This document shows, in pieces, positions 51,113 through 60,280 of a DNA stretch of 64,000 nt (the stretch's first letter is position 1; each line of letters begins with the position of its first letter). The stretch comes from UBA9300 sp032260385 (GTDB lineage Bacteria > Bacteroidota > Bacteroidia > Bacteroidales > VadinHA17): positions 186,001 to 250,000 of the forward strand of contig JAVVEL010000001.1 in the NCBI GenBank assembly GCA_032260385.1. Direction: 5' to 3'. The notes beneath the pieces are model-generated. The model was not told where the DNA came from and did no database searches. It was given only the letters and a program-made list of their open reading frames with translations. The position numbers and the translations under genes were made by a program.

Positions 51113-52387
51113 CTATCTGCCCCTGTTAATGGTATTGATGATATGATGACCGATAAGACGGTCGTAGCGCCCATTGGGATCCCTGTAATAGGACAGGATG
51201 ATGTAATCATTTTCTGTTTCGTAATGATCGCCTTCAAAACTGCTGAATATTGAAGCCGACAGGCTTTCATTATTAAGGGCATACATATAATTATACCATC
51301 CCTGTTTTAGAAGCAGCCGGCACTCATAGGCATGTTCCTCTGTGTTGTAGTACATCCTGTTCCCTTCACTAAATTCCCACCCGCTCAGTTCACCAAAAAC
51401 ATAGATATCCCTGTCAACAGGGAAATTTGACGGAAGGGTGAAATATACATATACATAATCGGCATCCGTATGCGGGTCGATACCTTCCTGGTGAGCTATG
51501 TAATACTTCCCGTTGAAATCGGGCCAGTAAAAATACTGCCTTGCAGCCCTGTTGTCTGACTCACGCAGGCGGACATGATAATAACCGTATAAACTCTCAA
51601 TACTATTTATGTATTCGCTCTGGTACCTGAGGCTCTTGATGTCAAAATACCTGTATTCACTACCACCGGGAAAAATGTTGAGATCGGAAAGCCCGTTATA
51701 CTCAAGACTGTAATTTCCTGTGAAATCAGGCTTTAAGTTCCTTCTTGCATTATCCCATCTTCCATTCTGGAGAATCGTGCTGAAGACAGTGTTGTATGGA
51801 TCCTGGATGTCAAGGGAGGCATGATTGACCCTGAAATCTATCTGCTGGCCTGTCAGGTAATAACCGCTTAGTTTTGATCGCAGGCTCGTGGCACTTATGG
51901 ATGCAGCAGCCTCGCTTACCATAAACCTTTTGCTTATTACCGCTGAATCAGGTTCACCAAAGGGATAGACTTTTATGATATAATTACCTGACATTTTAAA
52001 TGAAACATCCGGGTTTGGGAAGCTCAGGGTGTAATGTATATAGTTTACGGTGGTATTGAACGACATATCATAGTCCTGGACCTGGTTTTCCGTGAACCCT
52101 TCAAGATATTCCGACTCAAATACACGGCTGGGCTTCCAGTCTTTGTCACAGTGAACGAAGGTGTAATAAAAAGTTTCTATGTCATTTCCCAGCAGGTCAA
52201 AATGCAGTACCAGCTTTTCATCCGAACCAAGGGTTATAATCGGGTATGAGAGGTTCCACTCCTCACGGTGCAGTCTTATCGACTTTATTTCTCCTTCAGG
52301 TATATCCTGGGCTGTTATGACTTCCCACGGTGCCAGTACCATGAGAGCTATGATTATTTTATATCTGGTGAATTCTGAAATTATCAT
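51113..52387 (-). CDS. Type IX secretion system plug protein (DUF5103)
   Basis: A 424-residue secreted protein of the T9SS plug family, which closes the SprA translocon channel from the periplasmic side. A signal peptide (IIIALMVLAPWEVITAQ) leads to IKSIRLHREEWNLSYPIITLGSDEKLVLHFDLLG, then FYYTFVHCDKDWKPS, DYDMSFNTTVNYIHYTLSFPN, NYIIKVYPFGEPD. Late segments VDRDIYVFGELSGWEF and WYNYMYALN are typical. No other core T9SS translocon genes are in the window. It sits between mogA and nqrA as a lone minus-strand gene. Confidence 0.93.
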   Translation of the reverse strand: MIISEFTRYKIIIALMVLAPWEVITAQDIPEGEIKSIRLHREEWNLSYPIITLGSDEKLVLHFDLLGNDIETFYYTFVHCDKDWKPSRVFESEYLEGFTENQVQDYDMSFNTTVNYIHYTLSFPNPDVSFKMSGNYIIKVYPFGEPDSAVISKRFMVSEAAASISATSLRSKLSGYYLTGQQIDFRVNHASLDIQDPYNTVFSTILQNGRWDNARRNLKPDFTGNYSLEYNGLSDLNIFPGGSEYRYFDIKSLRYQSEYINSIESLYGYYHVRLRESDNRAARQYFYWPDFNGKYYIAHQEGIDPHTDADYVYVYFTLPSNFPVDRDIYVFGELSGWEFSEGNRMYYNTEEHAYECRLLLKQGWYNYMYALNNESLSASIFSSFEGDHYETENDYIILSYYRDPNGRYDRLIGHHIINTINRGR

Positions 52388-52502
52388 ACTCCAAATGTAT
52401 ATATTATAATGCTTTTTACTCTATTATCTTATCCCATTTTGCACTGTTCTGTAATCAAGTTATCCATAGATGCCTGGATCCAGATGGCTGATTAGCTAGG
52501 AA

Positions 52503-52541
52503 GAGCCAGGAAACTCGGCTCCCCGAAGTTCCGCTTCGGGG
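52503..52541 (+). repeat. Double hairpin upstream of nqrA
   Basis: GAGCC (52503-52507) pairs with GGCTC (52517-52521), and CCCCGAAG (52521-52528) pairs with CTTCGGGG (52534-52541), loop TTCCG. No T tract follows, so this is not a normal terminator. It may be a leader or a repeat-derived element. Confidence 0.4.
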
Positions 52542-52708
52542 ATGGAAAGTAAATATCCTCAATTATGAGAATTCCCTACAGGTTGAGAAAAATATCTATT
52601 AGATCTCCATTTAATAAACGCCGCCCTTACTCATATAAAATCATATGCCGTATCATTTATTTGTATGTTATAAAACATGCCGCCAGATTCAGTTGAAGAG
52701 TATTTTTG

Positions 52709-52729
52709 TCACAATCCGGGAAATTGTGA
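52709..52729 (+). promoter_or_regulatory. Possible operator upstream of nqrA
   Basis: TCACAAT and ATTGTGA separated by seven bases, directly after a TATTTTTG -7-like element at 52701-52708. A dimeric regulator could bind. It lies about 80 bases before the ATG of nqrA. Confidence 0.4.
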
Positions 52730-52807
52730 TATTTGTCATTATTTTGCGTGAAAAAATTTACATCCCATAATTTTCAATCTCTATATTAAAATTATAAACA
52801 AGTCTGT

Positions 52808-54157
52808 ATGTCCAAACAAATTAAGCTACGTAAAGGACTGAATATCAGGATGAAAGGTGAGGCTGACAAAATCCTGATTCCTGAGGAACGGCCTGGCAGG
52901 TTTGCTGTTAAGCCTGTTGATTTCCCGGGACTGGTTCCCAAGATGTGTGTCAAACCCGGTGAAGAGGTTAAGGCTGGGACTACAATTTTCTACGATAAGA
53001 AAAAAGAGAAGATAAAATATACATCTCCCGTCAGCGGAGTTGTACTCGATGTAACACGGGGAGAAAGGCGCCGGATACTCGAAGTTGTTATCGAAACCAA
53101 AGGTGATGATTATGTAGATTTTGGTAAGGGTGACCCTGAAAAAATGGAAACCGGGGATATTAAAGGGAAAATGCTCGAATCAGGTTTGTGGCCTGTAGTG
53201 AGGCAGAGACCCTATCATATGGTGGCCAATCCTGACGAAAGACCCAAATCAATCTTTATATCAGGATTTGATACTGCACCCCTGGCAGCTGACCTGGATT
53301 ATATTATTGACCACCTGCCGAAGGAAGATTACCTTACAGGGATAAAGGTCCTGAGAAAACTGACTGACGGCAAGGTTTATCTCAGTTTAAGCACCAACAC
53401 AGCTTCAGACTTGTTAAAAACTACACCGGGAGTTGAAATTAATTATTTCTCCGGACCACACCCTGCGGGCAATGTTGGAATCCAGATACATCATATCGAT
53501 CCCGTTAATAAGGGCGAGATTGTATGGTATGTTAACCTCCAGGATATTGTATCGATAGGACGCCTGTTTAATGAAGGGAAATATGCGCCGGATAAAATAG
53601 TGGCCCTTGCAGGATCTGAAGTTGAAAAACCCGGATATTACCGTACACGTACGGGAGCAAGCATAAGTAATATAGTGAAGGCAAATATAACCTCCTTCAA
53701 TGTAAGATATATAAGCGGGAATGTACTTACCGGACAGAAAATTCAGAGGGATGGTTTTCTTGGCTACTATGACTCCTTGATTACCGTTATTCCTGAAGGC
53801 AATTACTATGAATTTTTCGGATGGATAAGCCCCGGGCTCAATAAATTCAGCCTCTCACGTACCTTCCTTACCTGGCTCATGCCCGGTAAGAAATATCGCC
53901 TCGATACTAATATGCACGGAGGTGAAAGGGCCTTTGTTGTAACGGGTGAATATGAAAAAGTACTTCCAATGGATGTCTATCCCATGCAATTACTTAAATC
54001 AATTCTTGTTGAGGATATTGACCGGATGGAGCAGCTGGGAATATATGAGGTGGCAGATGAAGATTTTGCACTCTGCGAGTTTATTTGTCCTTCAAAAATA
54101 GAGATACAATCAATCATCCGTAAAGGACTTGACCTGATGGTTAAGGAGATGAGTTAA
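52808..54157 (+). CDS. nqrA: Na+-translocating NADH:quinone oxidoreductase subunit A
   Basis: A 449-residue peripheral subunit of Na+-NQR. KLRKGLNIRMKGEAD opens the protein as in the family; KYTSPVSGVVLDVTRGERRRILEVVIE and the later GHYxRT-like GYYRTRTGASI are family features. It associates with the membrane subunits and contributes to the quinone site. Six nqr genes follow in normal order with 3-24 base gaps, so one operon of nqrABCDEF is expected. Confidence 0.97.
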   Translation: MSKQIKLRKGLNIRMKGEADKILIPEERPGRFAVKPVDFPGLVPKMCVKPGEEVKAGTTIFYDKKKEKIKYTSPVSGVVLDVTRGERRRILEVVIETKGDDYVDFGKGDPEKMETGDIKGKMLESGLWPVVRQRPYHMVANPDERPKSIFISGFDTAPLAADLDYIIDHLPKEDYLTGIKVLRKLTDGKVYLSLSTNTASDLLKTTPGVEINYFSGPHPAGNVGIQIHHIDPVNKGEIVWYVNLQDIVSIGRLFNEGKYAPDKIVALAGSEVEKPGYYRTRTGASISNIVKANITSFNVRYISGNVLTGQKIQRDGFLGYYDSLITVIPEGNYYEFFGWISPGLNKFSLSRTFLTWLMPGKKYRLDTNMHGGERAFVVTGEYEKVLPMDVYPMQLLKSILVEDIDRMEQLGIYEVADEDFALCEFICPSKIEIQSIIRKGLDLMVKEMS

Positions 54158-54181
54158 AAATATTAAAGTATTATCTTAATA

Positions 54182-55339
54182 ATGAAAGCATTAAGAAAAC
54201 AAATAGACAAGATCAAACCTCATTTTGACAAAGGCGGCAGGTTTGAAAAACTCCATTCCCTCTTCGATGCCATTGAAGTTTTGATCTTTGTGCCTGACAG
54301 GGTTACAAGCAGGGGCTCTCATATCCGCGACGGTATTGATATGAAGAGGGTAATGATAACAGTATTTATTGCCCTTGTTCCTGCCGTTTTGTTCGGGATA
54401 TACAATATTGGTCTTCAGCATTACCAGTCGATAAACGTAGATGCCGGTTTCTGGCAAATGGTCTGGTTCGGTTTCCTTAAATTCCTTCCTATCCTCCTCG
54501 TAAGTTATATAGTGGGACTTGGCATTGAAATAATCTTTGCCCAGATAAGGGGACATGAGGTGAATGAGGGTTATTTCGTCACCGGTCTGCTGATCCCTCT
54601 TATTGTACCCGTTGATATACCCCTCTGGCAACTGGCACTGGCCGTGGTCTTTGCAGTTATAATAGGTAAGGAAGTATTTGGAGGAACAGGGATGAACATA
54701 CTTAACCCCGCACTGGTGGCCAGGGCCTTCCTCTTCTTCAGCTACCCGAAGTGGATGTCGGGCGACCTTGTCTGGGTGGCCGGCCTGGTTAAGGGTGAAG
54801 GTGTTGCCGATACCTTCTCAGGGGCTACACCACTTGCTCAGGCTGCTCTTTACGAGGTTGACCAGATGCCATCGGTTATGGAAATGTTTATAGGTACAAT
54901 ACCGGGATCTATCGGTGAAACATCTACCATAGCAATTCTAATAGGAGCAGCTATCCTCTTGTACACAGGTGTGGCCAGCTGGAAAATTATGCTGAGCGTC
55001 TTTGCCGGAGGACTGGGCATGGGTTTATTGCTGAATGCCTTTGCCGTCAATCCCTTTATGGAGATACCTGCTCATTACCACCTCGTTATGGGAGGTTTCG
55101 CCTTTGGTGCCGTCTTTATGGCTACTGACCCGGTGAGCGGAAGCCAGACAGAAACAGGTAAATGGATATACGGACTGCTTATAGGTATCCTGGCAATATT
55201 AATCAGGGTGCTAAACCCGGCCTTCCCCGAAGGAATGATGCTGGCAATACTCTTTATGAACGTATTTGCCCCACTGATAGACTACTATATAGTGCAGGCA
55301 AACATCAGGCGAAGATTAAAAAGGGCAAAAAGTAATTAA
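54182..55339 (+). CDS. nqrB: Na+-NQR subunit B
   Basis: A 385-residue membrane subunit with about ten helices. The covalent FMN site is the Thr in DTFSGATPLAQ near residue 220. GGTGMNILNPALVARAFLFFSYP and FMATDPVSGSQTETGKWIYG are family signatures. It carries FMN, riboflavin and part of the Na+ path. The FMN is attached by ApbE, which is encoded downstream. Confidence 0.97.
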   Translation: MKALRKQIDKIKPHFDKGGRFEKLHSLFDAIEVLIFVPDRVTSRGSHIRDGIDMKRVMITVFIALVPAVLFGIYNIGLQHYQSINVDAGFWQMVWFGFLKFLPILLVSYIVGLGIEIIFAQIRGHEVNEGYFVTGLLIPLIVPVDIPLWQLALAVVFAVIIGKEVFGGTGMNILNPALVARAFLFFSYPKWMSGDLVWVAGLVKGEGVADTFSGATPLAQAALYEVDQMPSVMEMFIGTIPGSIGETSTIAILIGAAILLYTGVASWKIMLSVFAGGLGMGLLLNAFAVNPFMEIPAHYHLVMGGFAFGAVFMATDPVSGSQTETGKWIYGLLIGILAILIRVLNPAFPEGMMLAILFMNVFAPLIDYYIVQANIRRRLKRAKSN

Positions 55340-55351
55340 AAGATATTTGCA

Positions 55352-56053
55352 ATGAAACAATTCAGTAACAGATATATATTCATCTTTGCGACAGTAATGG
55401 TTGCTATTGTCGCCCTGATACTCTCTGCTGCCGCATTGCTGCTACAGCCATTGCAGCAAAAAAATGCTGAAATAGAAAAGAAACGTAATATTCTTGCCTC
55501 AGTGGGAGTGGAGGCTACCGAAGAAACAGCCGAAAACCTGTATGAAGAATTCATTACGGGTTCTTTTGCCATTAATTCTGAAGCCCAAAGGGTGGAAGGT
55601 GTTGATCCTTTCAATGTAGATGTACGCAAGGAACAGAGAAAATCCCTCGAAGAACAGGTCTTCCCGATATTTGAAGCCAGCCTTGATGACGGCAGTAAAA
55701 GCTATATAATGCCTCTTGAAGGGAAAGGCCTCTGGGGTCCGATCTATGGCTATATATCAATTAAAGAAGATATGCGGACAATTAACGGTGTTACCTTTGA
55801 TCACAAATCGGAAACACCCGGATTGGGAGCCGAAATAAACGAAGGATGGTTTGAAGCACAGTTTGTTGATAAGAAACTCTTTGAAGACGAAGAATTTGTT
55901 AGCGTACTGGTACAGAAAGGAGGCGCTGAAGAAGGTGATCCGCATGCGGTTGATGCAATATCGGGCGGAACAATCACCAGTAAGGCCCTTGAAGCAATGT
56001 TGTACGACTGCCTTGTTAATTATGTTGAATTCCTGAAAAAAAATAGTCAATAA
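55352..56053 (+). CDS. nqrC: Na+-NQR subunit C
   Basis: A 233-residue subunit with one N-terminal membrane helix (IFATVMVAIVALILSAAALLLQ) and a periplasmic domain. The covalent FMN is on the Thr of DAISGGTITSKAL near residue 205. GLWGPIYGYISIKEDMRTINGV and GLGAEINEGWF are family segments. ApbE is the expected flavin transferase. Confidence 0.97.
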   Translation: MKQFSNRYIFIFATVMVAIVALILSAAALLLQPLQQKNAEIEKKRNILASVGVEATEETAENLYEEFITGSFAINSEAQRVEGVDPFNVDVRKEQRKSLEEQVFPIFEASLDDGSKSYIMPLEGKGLWGPIYGYISIKEDMRTINGVTFDHKSETPGLGAEINEGWFEAQFVDKKLFEDEEFVSVLVQKGGAEEGDPHAVDAISGGTITSKALEAMLYDCLVNYVEFLKKNSQ

Positions 56054-56056
56054 GAT

Positions 56057-56713
56057 ATGAGCAAAGAAATAGAAAGAGAACCATTGTTCTCAGCTAAAAA
56101 CCTGAAACTGCTGCGAGAACCACTGGGTGAAAATAACCCTATTACGGTCCAGGTACTGGGTATATGTTCTGCACTTGCCGTAACAGCCAAGCTCAAACCT
56201 TCCGTGGTGATGGCTATATCAGTTGTTGTGGTACTTGCAGTATCTAATGTTATAGTATCATTGTTCAGGAAGGCAGTGCCACCGAGAATCAGGATTATCT
56301 TCCAGCTCGTGGTTATTGCCATGATGGTTATCCTTGTCGACCAGGTACTCAAAGCCTTTGCTTTTGAGGTAAGTAAGCAACTCTCGGTCTTCGTGGGCCT
56401 CATTATTACAAACTGCATAATAATGGGCAGGCTGGAAGGATTTGCCATGGCTAACAAACCATGGGAGTCATTTCTCGATGGACTGGGTAATGCGGCCGGC
56501 TACGGCTTGATACTTATAATAGTGGGCTTCTTCCGGGAATTTCTCGGATCAGGCACAATCTTCGGCTACCCGGTGATTGAGAAAATCGGTTTGTACAATA
56601 TAGGTTATGAAAATAACGGCTTTATGATCCTTCCTCCTATGGCCCTGGTAACCGTAGGTATAATTATCTGGATCCAGAGAAGCAGGAACAGGGATCTGGT
56701 TGATAAAAGTTAA
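56057..56713 (+). CDS. nqrD: Na+-NQR subunit D
   Basis: A 218-residue membrane protein with six helices, related to RnfE and RsxE. NPITVQVLGICSALAVTAKLKP opens it, and VFVGLIITNCIIMGRLEGFAMANKPWESFLDGLGNAAGYG holds the conserved Cys that ligates the intramembrane iron centre shared with NqrE. It is three bases after nqrC. Confidence 0.97.
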   Translation: MSKEIEREPLFSAKNLKLLREPLGENNPITVQVLGICSALAVTAKLKPSVVMAISVVVVLAVSNVIVSLFRKAVPPRIRIIFQLVVIAMMVILVDQVLKAFAFEVSKQLSVFVGLIITNCIIMGRLEGFAMANKPWESFLDGLGNAAGYGLILIIVGFFREFLGSGTIFGYPVIEKIGLYNIGYENNGFMILPPMALVTVGIIIWIQRSRNRDLVDKS

Positions 56714-56724
56714 AACTGGCAATT

Positions 56725-57342
56725 ATGGAAAATCTAGTAAATATCTTTGTAAGATCGGTCTTTATAGACAATATGGTTTTTGCATACTTCCTGGGTATGT
56801 GCTCATACCTGGCAGTGTCAAAAACAGTAAAGACCTCTGTGGGACTGGGTGTGGCCGTGGTTTTCGTGCTGACCATAACCTTACCCGTAAACTACCTTAT
56901 TCATAATTTCCTTCTCAAGGAAGGTGCTCTGACATGGTTGAGCGCTTCCTTCGCGGGAGTCGATCTCAGTTTCCTGTCATTCATCATGTTCATAGCTGTT
57001 ATTGCATCAATGGTGCAGCTGGTGGAAATGGTTATCGAAAAATTCAGCCCCCAGCTCTATTCCTCTCTTGGTATATTCCTGCCCCTGATAGCTGTGAACT
57101 GTGCAATACTCGGAGGATCACTATTTATGGTCGAGAGAGAATATGTAAATATAGGGGAAGCAACAGTATTCGGCTTTGGCTCCGGCGTTGGCTTCCTCCT
57201 GGCCATCGCAGGTATTGCAGCAATAAGAGAGAAAATACAGTATTCAAATGTGCCTGCACCACTGAGAGGACTGGGTATAACATTTATAATTACAGGGCTG
57301 ATGGGTATTGCCTTCATGAGCTTTATGGGTATTAAACTGTAA
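56725..57342 (+). CDS. nqrE: Na+-NQR subunit E
   Basis: A 205-residue membrane protein paralogous to NqrD and RnfA. SVFIDNMVFAYFLGMCSYLAVSK and LGIFLPLIAVNCAILGGSLFMVERE carry the Cys residues for the iron site between NqrD and NqrE. Six helices are visible. Its start and length are normal. Confidence 0.97.
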   Translation: MENLVNIFVRSVFIDNMVFAYFLGMCSYLAVSKTVKTSVGLGVAVVFVLTITLPVNYLIHNFLLKEGALTWLSASFAGVDLSFLSFIMFIAVIASMVQLVEMVIEKFSPQLYSSLGIFLPLIAVNCAILGGSLFMVEREYVNIGEATVFGFGSGVGFLLAIAGIAAIREKIQYSNVPAPLRGLGITFIITGLMGIAFMSFMGIKL

Positions 57343-57354
57343 AATTGCATAATT

Positions 57355-58608
57355 ATGATATTAGCTACATCCACAATAGTTGTTATCGGAATAAGTATCC
57401 TGGTCTTCCTGGTGGTAATACTTCTGCTCGTTATAATACTGTTGTATGCAAGAAAAAAACTGGTGCCCCAGGGTGATGTGAAACTAAAGGTAAATGACCG
57501 GGAAATGACCGTATCACCGGGCAACAACGTTATGGCAACTCTCTCAAACAATGGTATCTTCCTTCCGTCAGCATGCGGCGGCGGAGGCACATGCGGACAG
57601 TGTAAATGCCAGATACTCGAAGGAGGGGGGTCCATCCTGCCAACCGAAACAGGGTTCTTCACCAGGAAAGAGCAACAGAATCAATGGCGACTGGGATGCC
57701 AGGTGAAGATAAGAGAAGATATGGTACTACAGATTCCCGAGGAGATTTTGGGAATAAAGAAATGGGAATGCGAGGTTGTCTCAAATAAAAACGTTGCAAC
57801 ATTTATCAAAGAATTTGTGGTCAGGATGCCCGAAGGTGAATCAATGGATTTCAGACCGGGTGAATACGTCCAGATAGATGTGCCTAAATTTGATATCTCC
57901 TTTAAGGATATGGATGTTGAAGAAGAATTCAGGGATGAATGGGATAAATTTAATATGTGGGACCTCAAAACAAAAAATTCCGAGGAAACGATGCGGGCAT
58001 ATTCAATGGCAAACCACCCTGCCGAAGGCAATATAATCATGCTCAATATACGTATCGCCACACCCCCGTGGGACAGGAAGAAGAATAAATTTATGAATGT
58101 TCCCCCGGGTATATGCTCTTCTTATGTCTTTACCCGCAAACCGGGAGATAAAGTAATGATGTCAGGTCCCTATGGCGAATTCCATATCAAGGATACTGAT
58201 AATGAAATGATCTATATAGGCGGTGGCGCAGGCATGGCTCCGCTCAGGTCCCATATCTTCCACATGTTCCATACCATTAAATCAAACCGTAAAGTGTCGT
58301 ACTGGTATGGAGCCAGGTCACGCCGCGAAATATTCTATGAAGATAAGTTCAGGGAAATAGAAAAGAAATTCCCCAATTTTACCTTTAACCTGGCCCTCTC
58401 AGAACCCCTGCCTGAAGATAAGTGGGAGGGATATACAGGATTTATTCACCAGGTATTGTATGATGAATATCTGAGTAAAGTAGATGAGCCTGAGGAAATA
58501 GAATATTACCTCTGCGGTCCGCCACTTATGAACGACGCCGTACTTAAGCTTCTTTACGAACTGGGGATACCTGATGAGAATGTTGCATTTGACGACTTCG
58601 GTGGCTGA
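57355..58608 (+). CDS. nqrF: Na+-NQR subunit F
   Basis: A 417-residue NADH-oxidising subunit. An N-terminal helix (residues 5-30) leads to a [2Fe-2S] domain (SACGGGGTCGQCKCQ, then GCQVKI), followed by an FAD domain (RAYSMANHP; the Arg and Tyr bind FAD) and an NADH domain (YIGGGAGMAPLRSHIF, YYLCGPPLMNDAVLKLL). It is the electron entry site. A strong terminator follows. Confidence 0.97.
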   Translation: MILATSTIVVIGISILVFLVVILLLVIILLYARKKLVPQGDVKLKVNDREMTVSPGNNVMATLSNNGIFLPSACGGGGTCGQCKCQILEGGGSILPTETGFFTRKEQQNQWRLGCQVKIREDMVLQIPEEILGIKKWECEVVSNKNVATFIKEFVVRMPEGESMDFRPGEYVQIDVPKFDISFKDMDVEEEFRDEWDKFNMWDLKTKNSEETMRAYSMANHPAEGNIIMLNIRIATPPWDRKKNKFMNVPPGICSSYVFTRKPGDKVMMSGPYGEFHIKDTDNEMIYIGGGAGMAPLRSHIFHMFHTIKSNRKVSYWYGARSRREIFYEDKFREIEKKFPNFTFNLALSEPLPEDKWEGYTGFIHQVLYDEYLSKVDEPEEIEYYLCGPPLMNDAVLKLLYELGIPDENVAFDDFGG

Positions 58609-58643
58609 TTATCAACAGAAAAAACCCGGATCACATACGACAT

Positions 58644-58678
58644 AAAAAAAGGACCGTTTTGGGAACGGTCCTTTTTTT
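58644..58678 (+). terminator. Bidirectional terminator after nqrF
   Basis: A 15-base-pair stem when the A and T tracts are counted (seven A, GGACCGTT / AACGGTCC, seven T), with a TTGGG loop. It ends the nqr operon, and apbE has a separate start. Confidence 0.9.
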
Positions 58679-58867
58679 CTTATCCTTTGAAGATAGGGGG
58701 AAAGGGGAATATGAAAACATATCTTCATAACAAATCTATCACTTTATTATCTAAATAAAATATCTTTTTGGCTAACCATCCTGAATAATCCACGAAAGAC
58801 CGTTTTTTTTACATGAAAGTTAATTTCCGAATCTTTGGGATATTAGTTAATTTCGAAATGAATTAAT

Positions 58868-59890
58868 ATGAGTCAAATGAAGAGTAGGAATTTAATCTTG
58901 TTTTTTGGACTGCTTACTTGCTTACATGCCTGTAAATCAAATGAAAATACTGAATCAAGAATCCAGGGTTTCACCCAGGGAACCAGCTATTCGGTAATTT
59001 ACTACCACGAAAAAGGGATCACCGGGGAGGAAGTTCAGAAAGATATAGAAGACTTGCTGACAGCAATAGATAAGTCACTGTCAACCTATAATCCCGCTTC
59101 CGTAATTTCACGGGTTAACAGGAATGAGGATGTTGTGCTCGATACCATGTTCATAAATGTATTCAATAGATCCTGCGAGATATGGACCCTTACCGGTGGT
59201 GCATTTGATATCACCGCCGCTCCCCTGATAAATGCCTGGGGTTTTGGGCCCGATGCAACCAAACGCTTCAATGAAAGTATCAAAAACAGGCTCATGGAGC
59301 TGGTGGGAATGGATAAGATAAAAATAGTTGACGGTAAGGTGATTAAGAAAGACCCCGATATGTGCCTTGATGTTAATGCAATAGCCCAGGGATATACTGT
59401 CGATATACTGCATGCTTACCTCTCATCAAAGGGAATCGAAAAATTCTTGGTGGAAGTGGGCGGAGAGGTGCGTAGCAGGGGTGCAAAACCGGGCGATAAA
59501 CCATGGATAATAGGTCTGGATAAACCGAGTGACGGTAATTATACCCCGGGACTATACAGGCAGGCTGATATAAAACTGGTCGATAAAGCTCTTGCTACCT
59601 CCGGTAACTACAGGAAATTCTTTATCGAGGACGGGATAAAATACTCACATACCATCGATCCAAAAACGGGCTACCCGGTCAGGCACAAATTGCTGAGCGC
59701 TACTGTTATAGCTGAGGATTGCATGACGGCTGATGCACTGGCCACAGCATGTATGGTTATGGGATTGGACAAAGCAAAGGAATTGATACTTGAAGTGGGT
59801 GGCTTAGATGCTTACCTTGTTTATTCAGATGAAGAGGGGAATTTTAAAACCTGGTTCACCGATGGGATGATTAATTACCTGTCAGATTGA
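58868..59890 (+). CDS. apbE: FAD:protein FMN transferase ApbE
   Basis: A 340-residue lipoprotein (lipobox LHAC near residue 22) that transfers FMN from FAD to Thr in the S-G-x-T motifs of NqrB and NqrC. Family features are FTQGTSYSVIYY, ALSTYNP-like KSLSTYNPASVISRVN, FDITAAPLINAWGFG, VDVNAIAQGYTVD, EVGGEVRSRGAKP and YSHTIDPKTGYPV. Its location after nqrF is the expected partnership. A gap of 259 bases with a terminator separates it from nqrF. Confidence 0.95.
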   Translation: MSQMKSRNLILFFGLLTCLHACKSNENTESRIQGFTQGTSYSVIYYHEKGITGEEVQKDIEDLLTAIDKSLSTYNPASVISRVNRNEDVVLDTMFINVFNRSCEIWTLTGGAFDITAAPLINAWGFGPDATKRFNESIKNRLMELVGMDKIKIVDGKVIKKDPDMCLDVNAIAQGYTVDILHAYLSSKGIEKFLVEVGGEVRSRGAKPGDKPWIIGLDKPSDGNYTPGLYRQADIKLVDKALATSGNYRKFFIEDGIKYSHTIDPKTGYPVRHKLLSATVIAEDCMTADALATACMVMGLDKAKELILEVGGLDAYLVYSDEEGNFKTWFTDGMINYLSD

Positions 59891-59896
59891 TTTATT

Positions 59897-60115
59897 TCAA
59901 TCCCTGCATGCAGAACAACCGGGAAAATCATCAGTGGGGTGACAGCCAACATCGATGCTCTGGGCACACTTGATGCCTCGTTTGGCCATCTCCCTGTTAC
60001 GACCGACATGGGTTTCAGGGAAACGCCCCTTACTGGTGAAAAATACCTTGAAGGCTAAACCCAGCAGGGCTATCGTAACCAGTACAAGACTTAAAAGCAA
60101 TAATTTTATAAACAT
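59897..60115 (-). CDS. Small cysteine-rich membrane protein, possible NqrM-type maturation factor
   Basis: A 72-residue protein. An N-terminal helix (FIKLLLLSLVLVTIALLGLAFKVFF) is followed by a soluble tail with four Cys residues (KCAQSID, VGC, FPGCSAC). The longest frame opens with TTG at 60154; ATG at 60115 fits better. The layout resembles NqrM, which supplies iron to the NqrD/E site, though the sequence is not close. Bacteroidota often have a similar small protein near nqr or apbE. Function is inferred from layout and neighbours. Confidence 0.55.
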   Translation of the reverse strand: MFIKLLLLSLVLVTIALLGLAFKVFFTSKGRFPETHVGRNREMAKRGIKCAQSIDVGCHPTDDFPGCSACRD

Positions 60116-60280
60116 ATCGAGTTTAATTCCTAAATTGTAAAATATTGGACGCAAATTTAATAAAACAATTTGAATCTCTTTTATAAAACAAGAACTGATT
60201 ATTTTTGTTTAATAAACGAAAGACCGTAAATTTTACCGGCACTAATTGTTAACTGGCTAAAAATGAACAATTAAATAATA

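Larger units (their letters stand above)
52388..52807. other. 420-base gap between the T9SS plug gene and nqrA
   Basis: No gene is supported here. The left half is AT-rich with two hairpins (52503-52541). The right half holds a -7-like TATTTTTG (52701) and an inverted repeat (52709-52729). The plug gene and nqrA are divergent, so both promoters must lie here. Confidence 0.6.
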
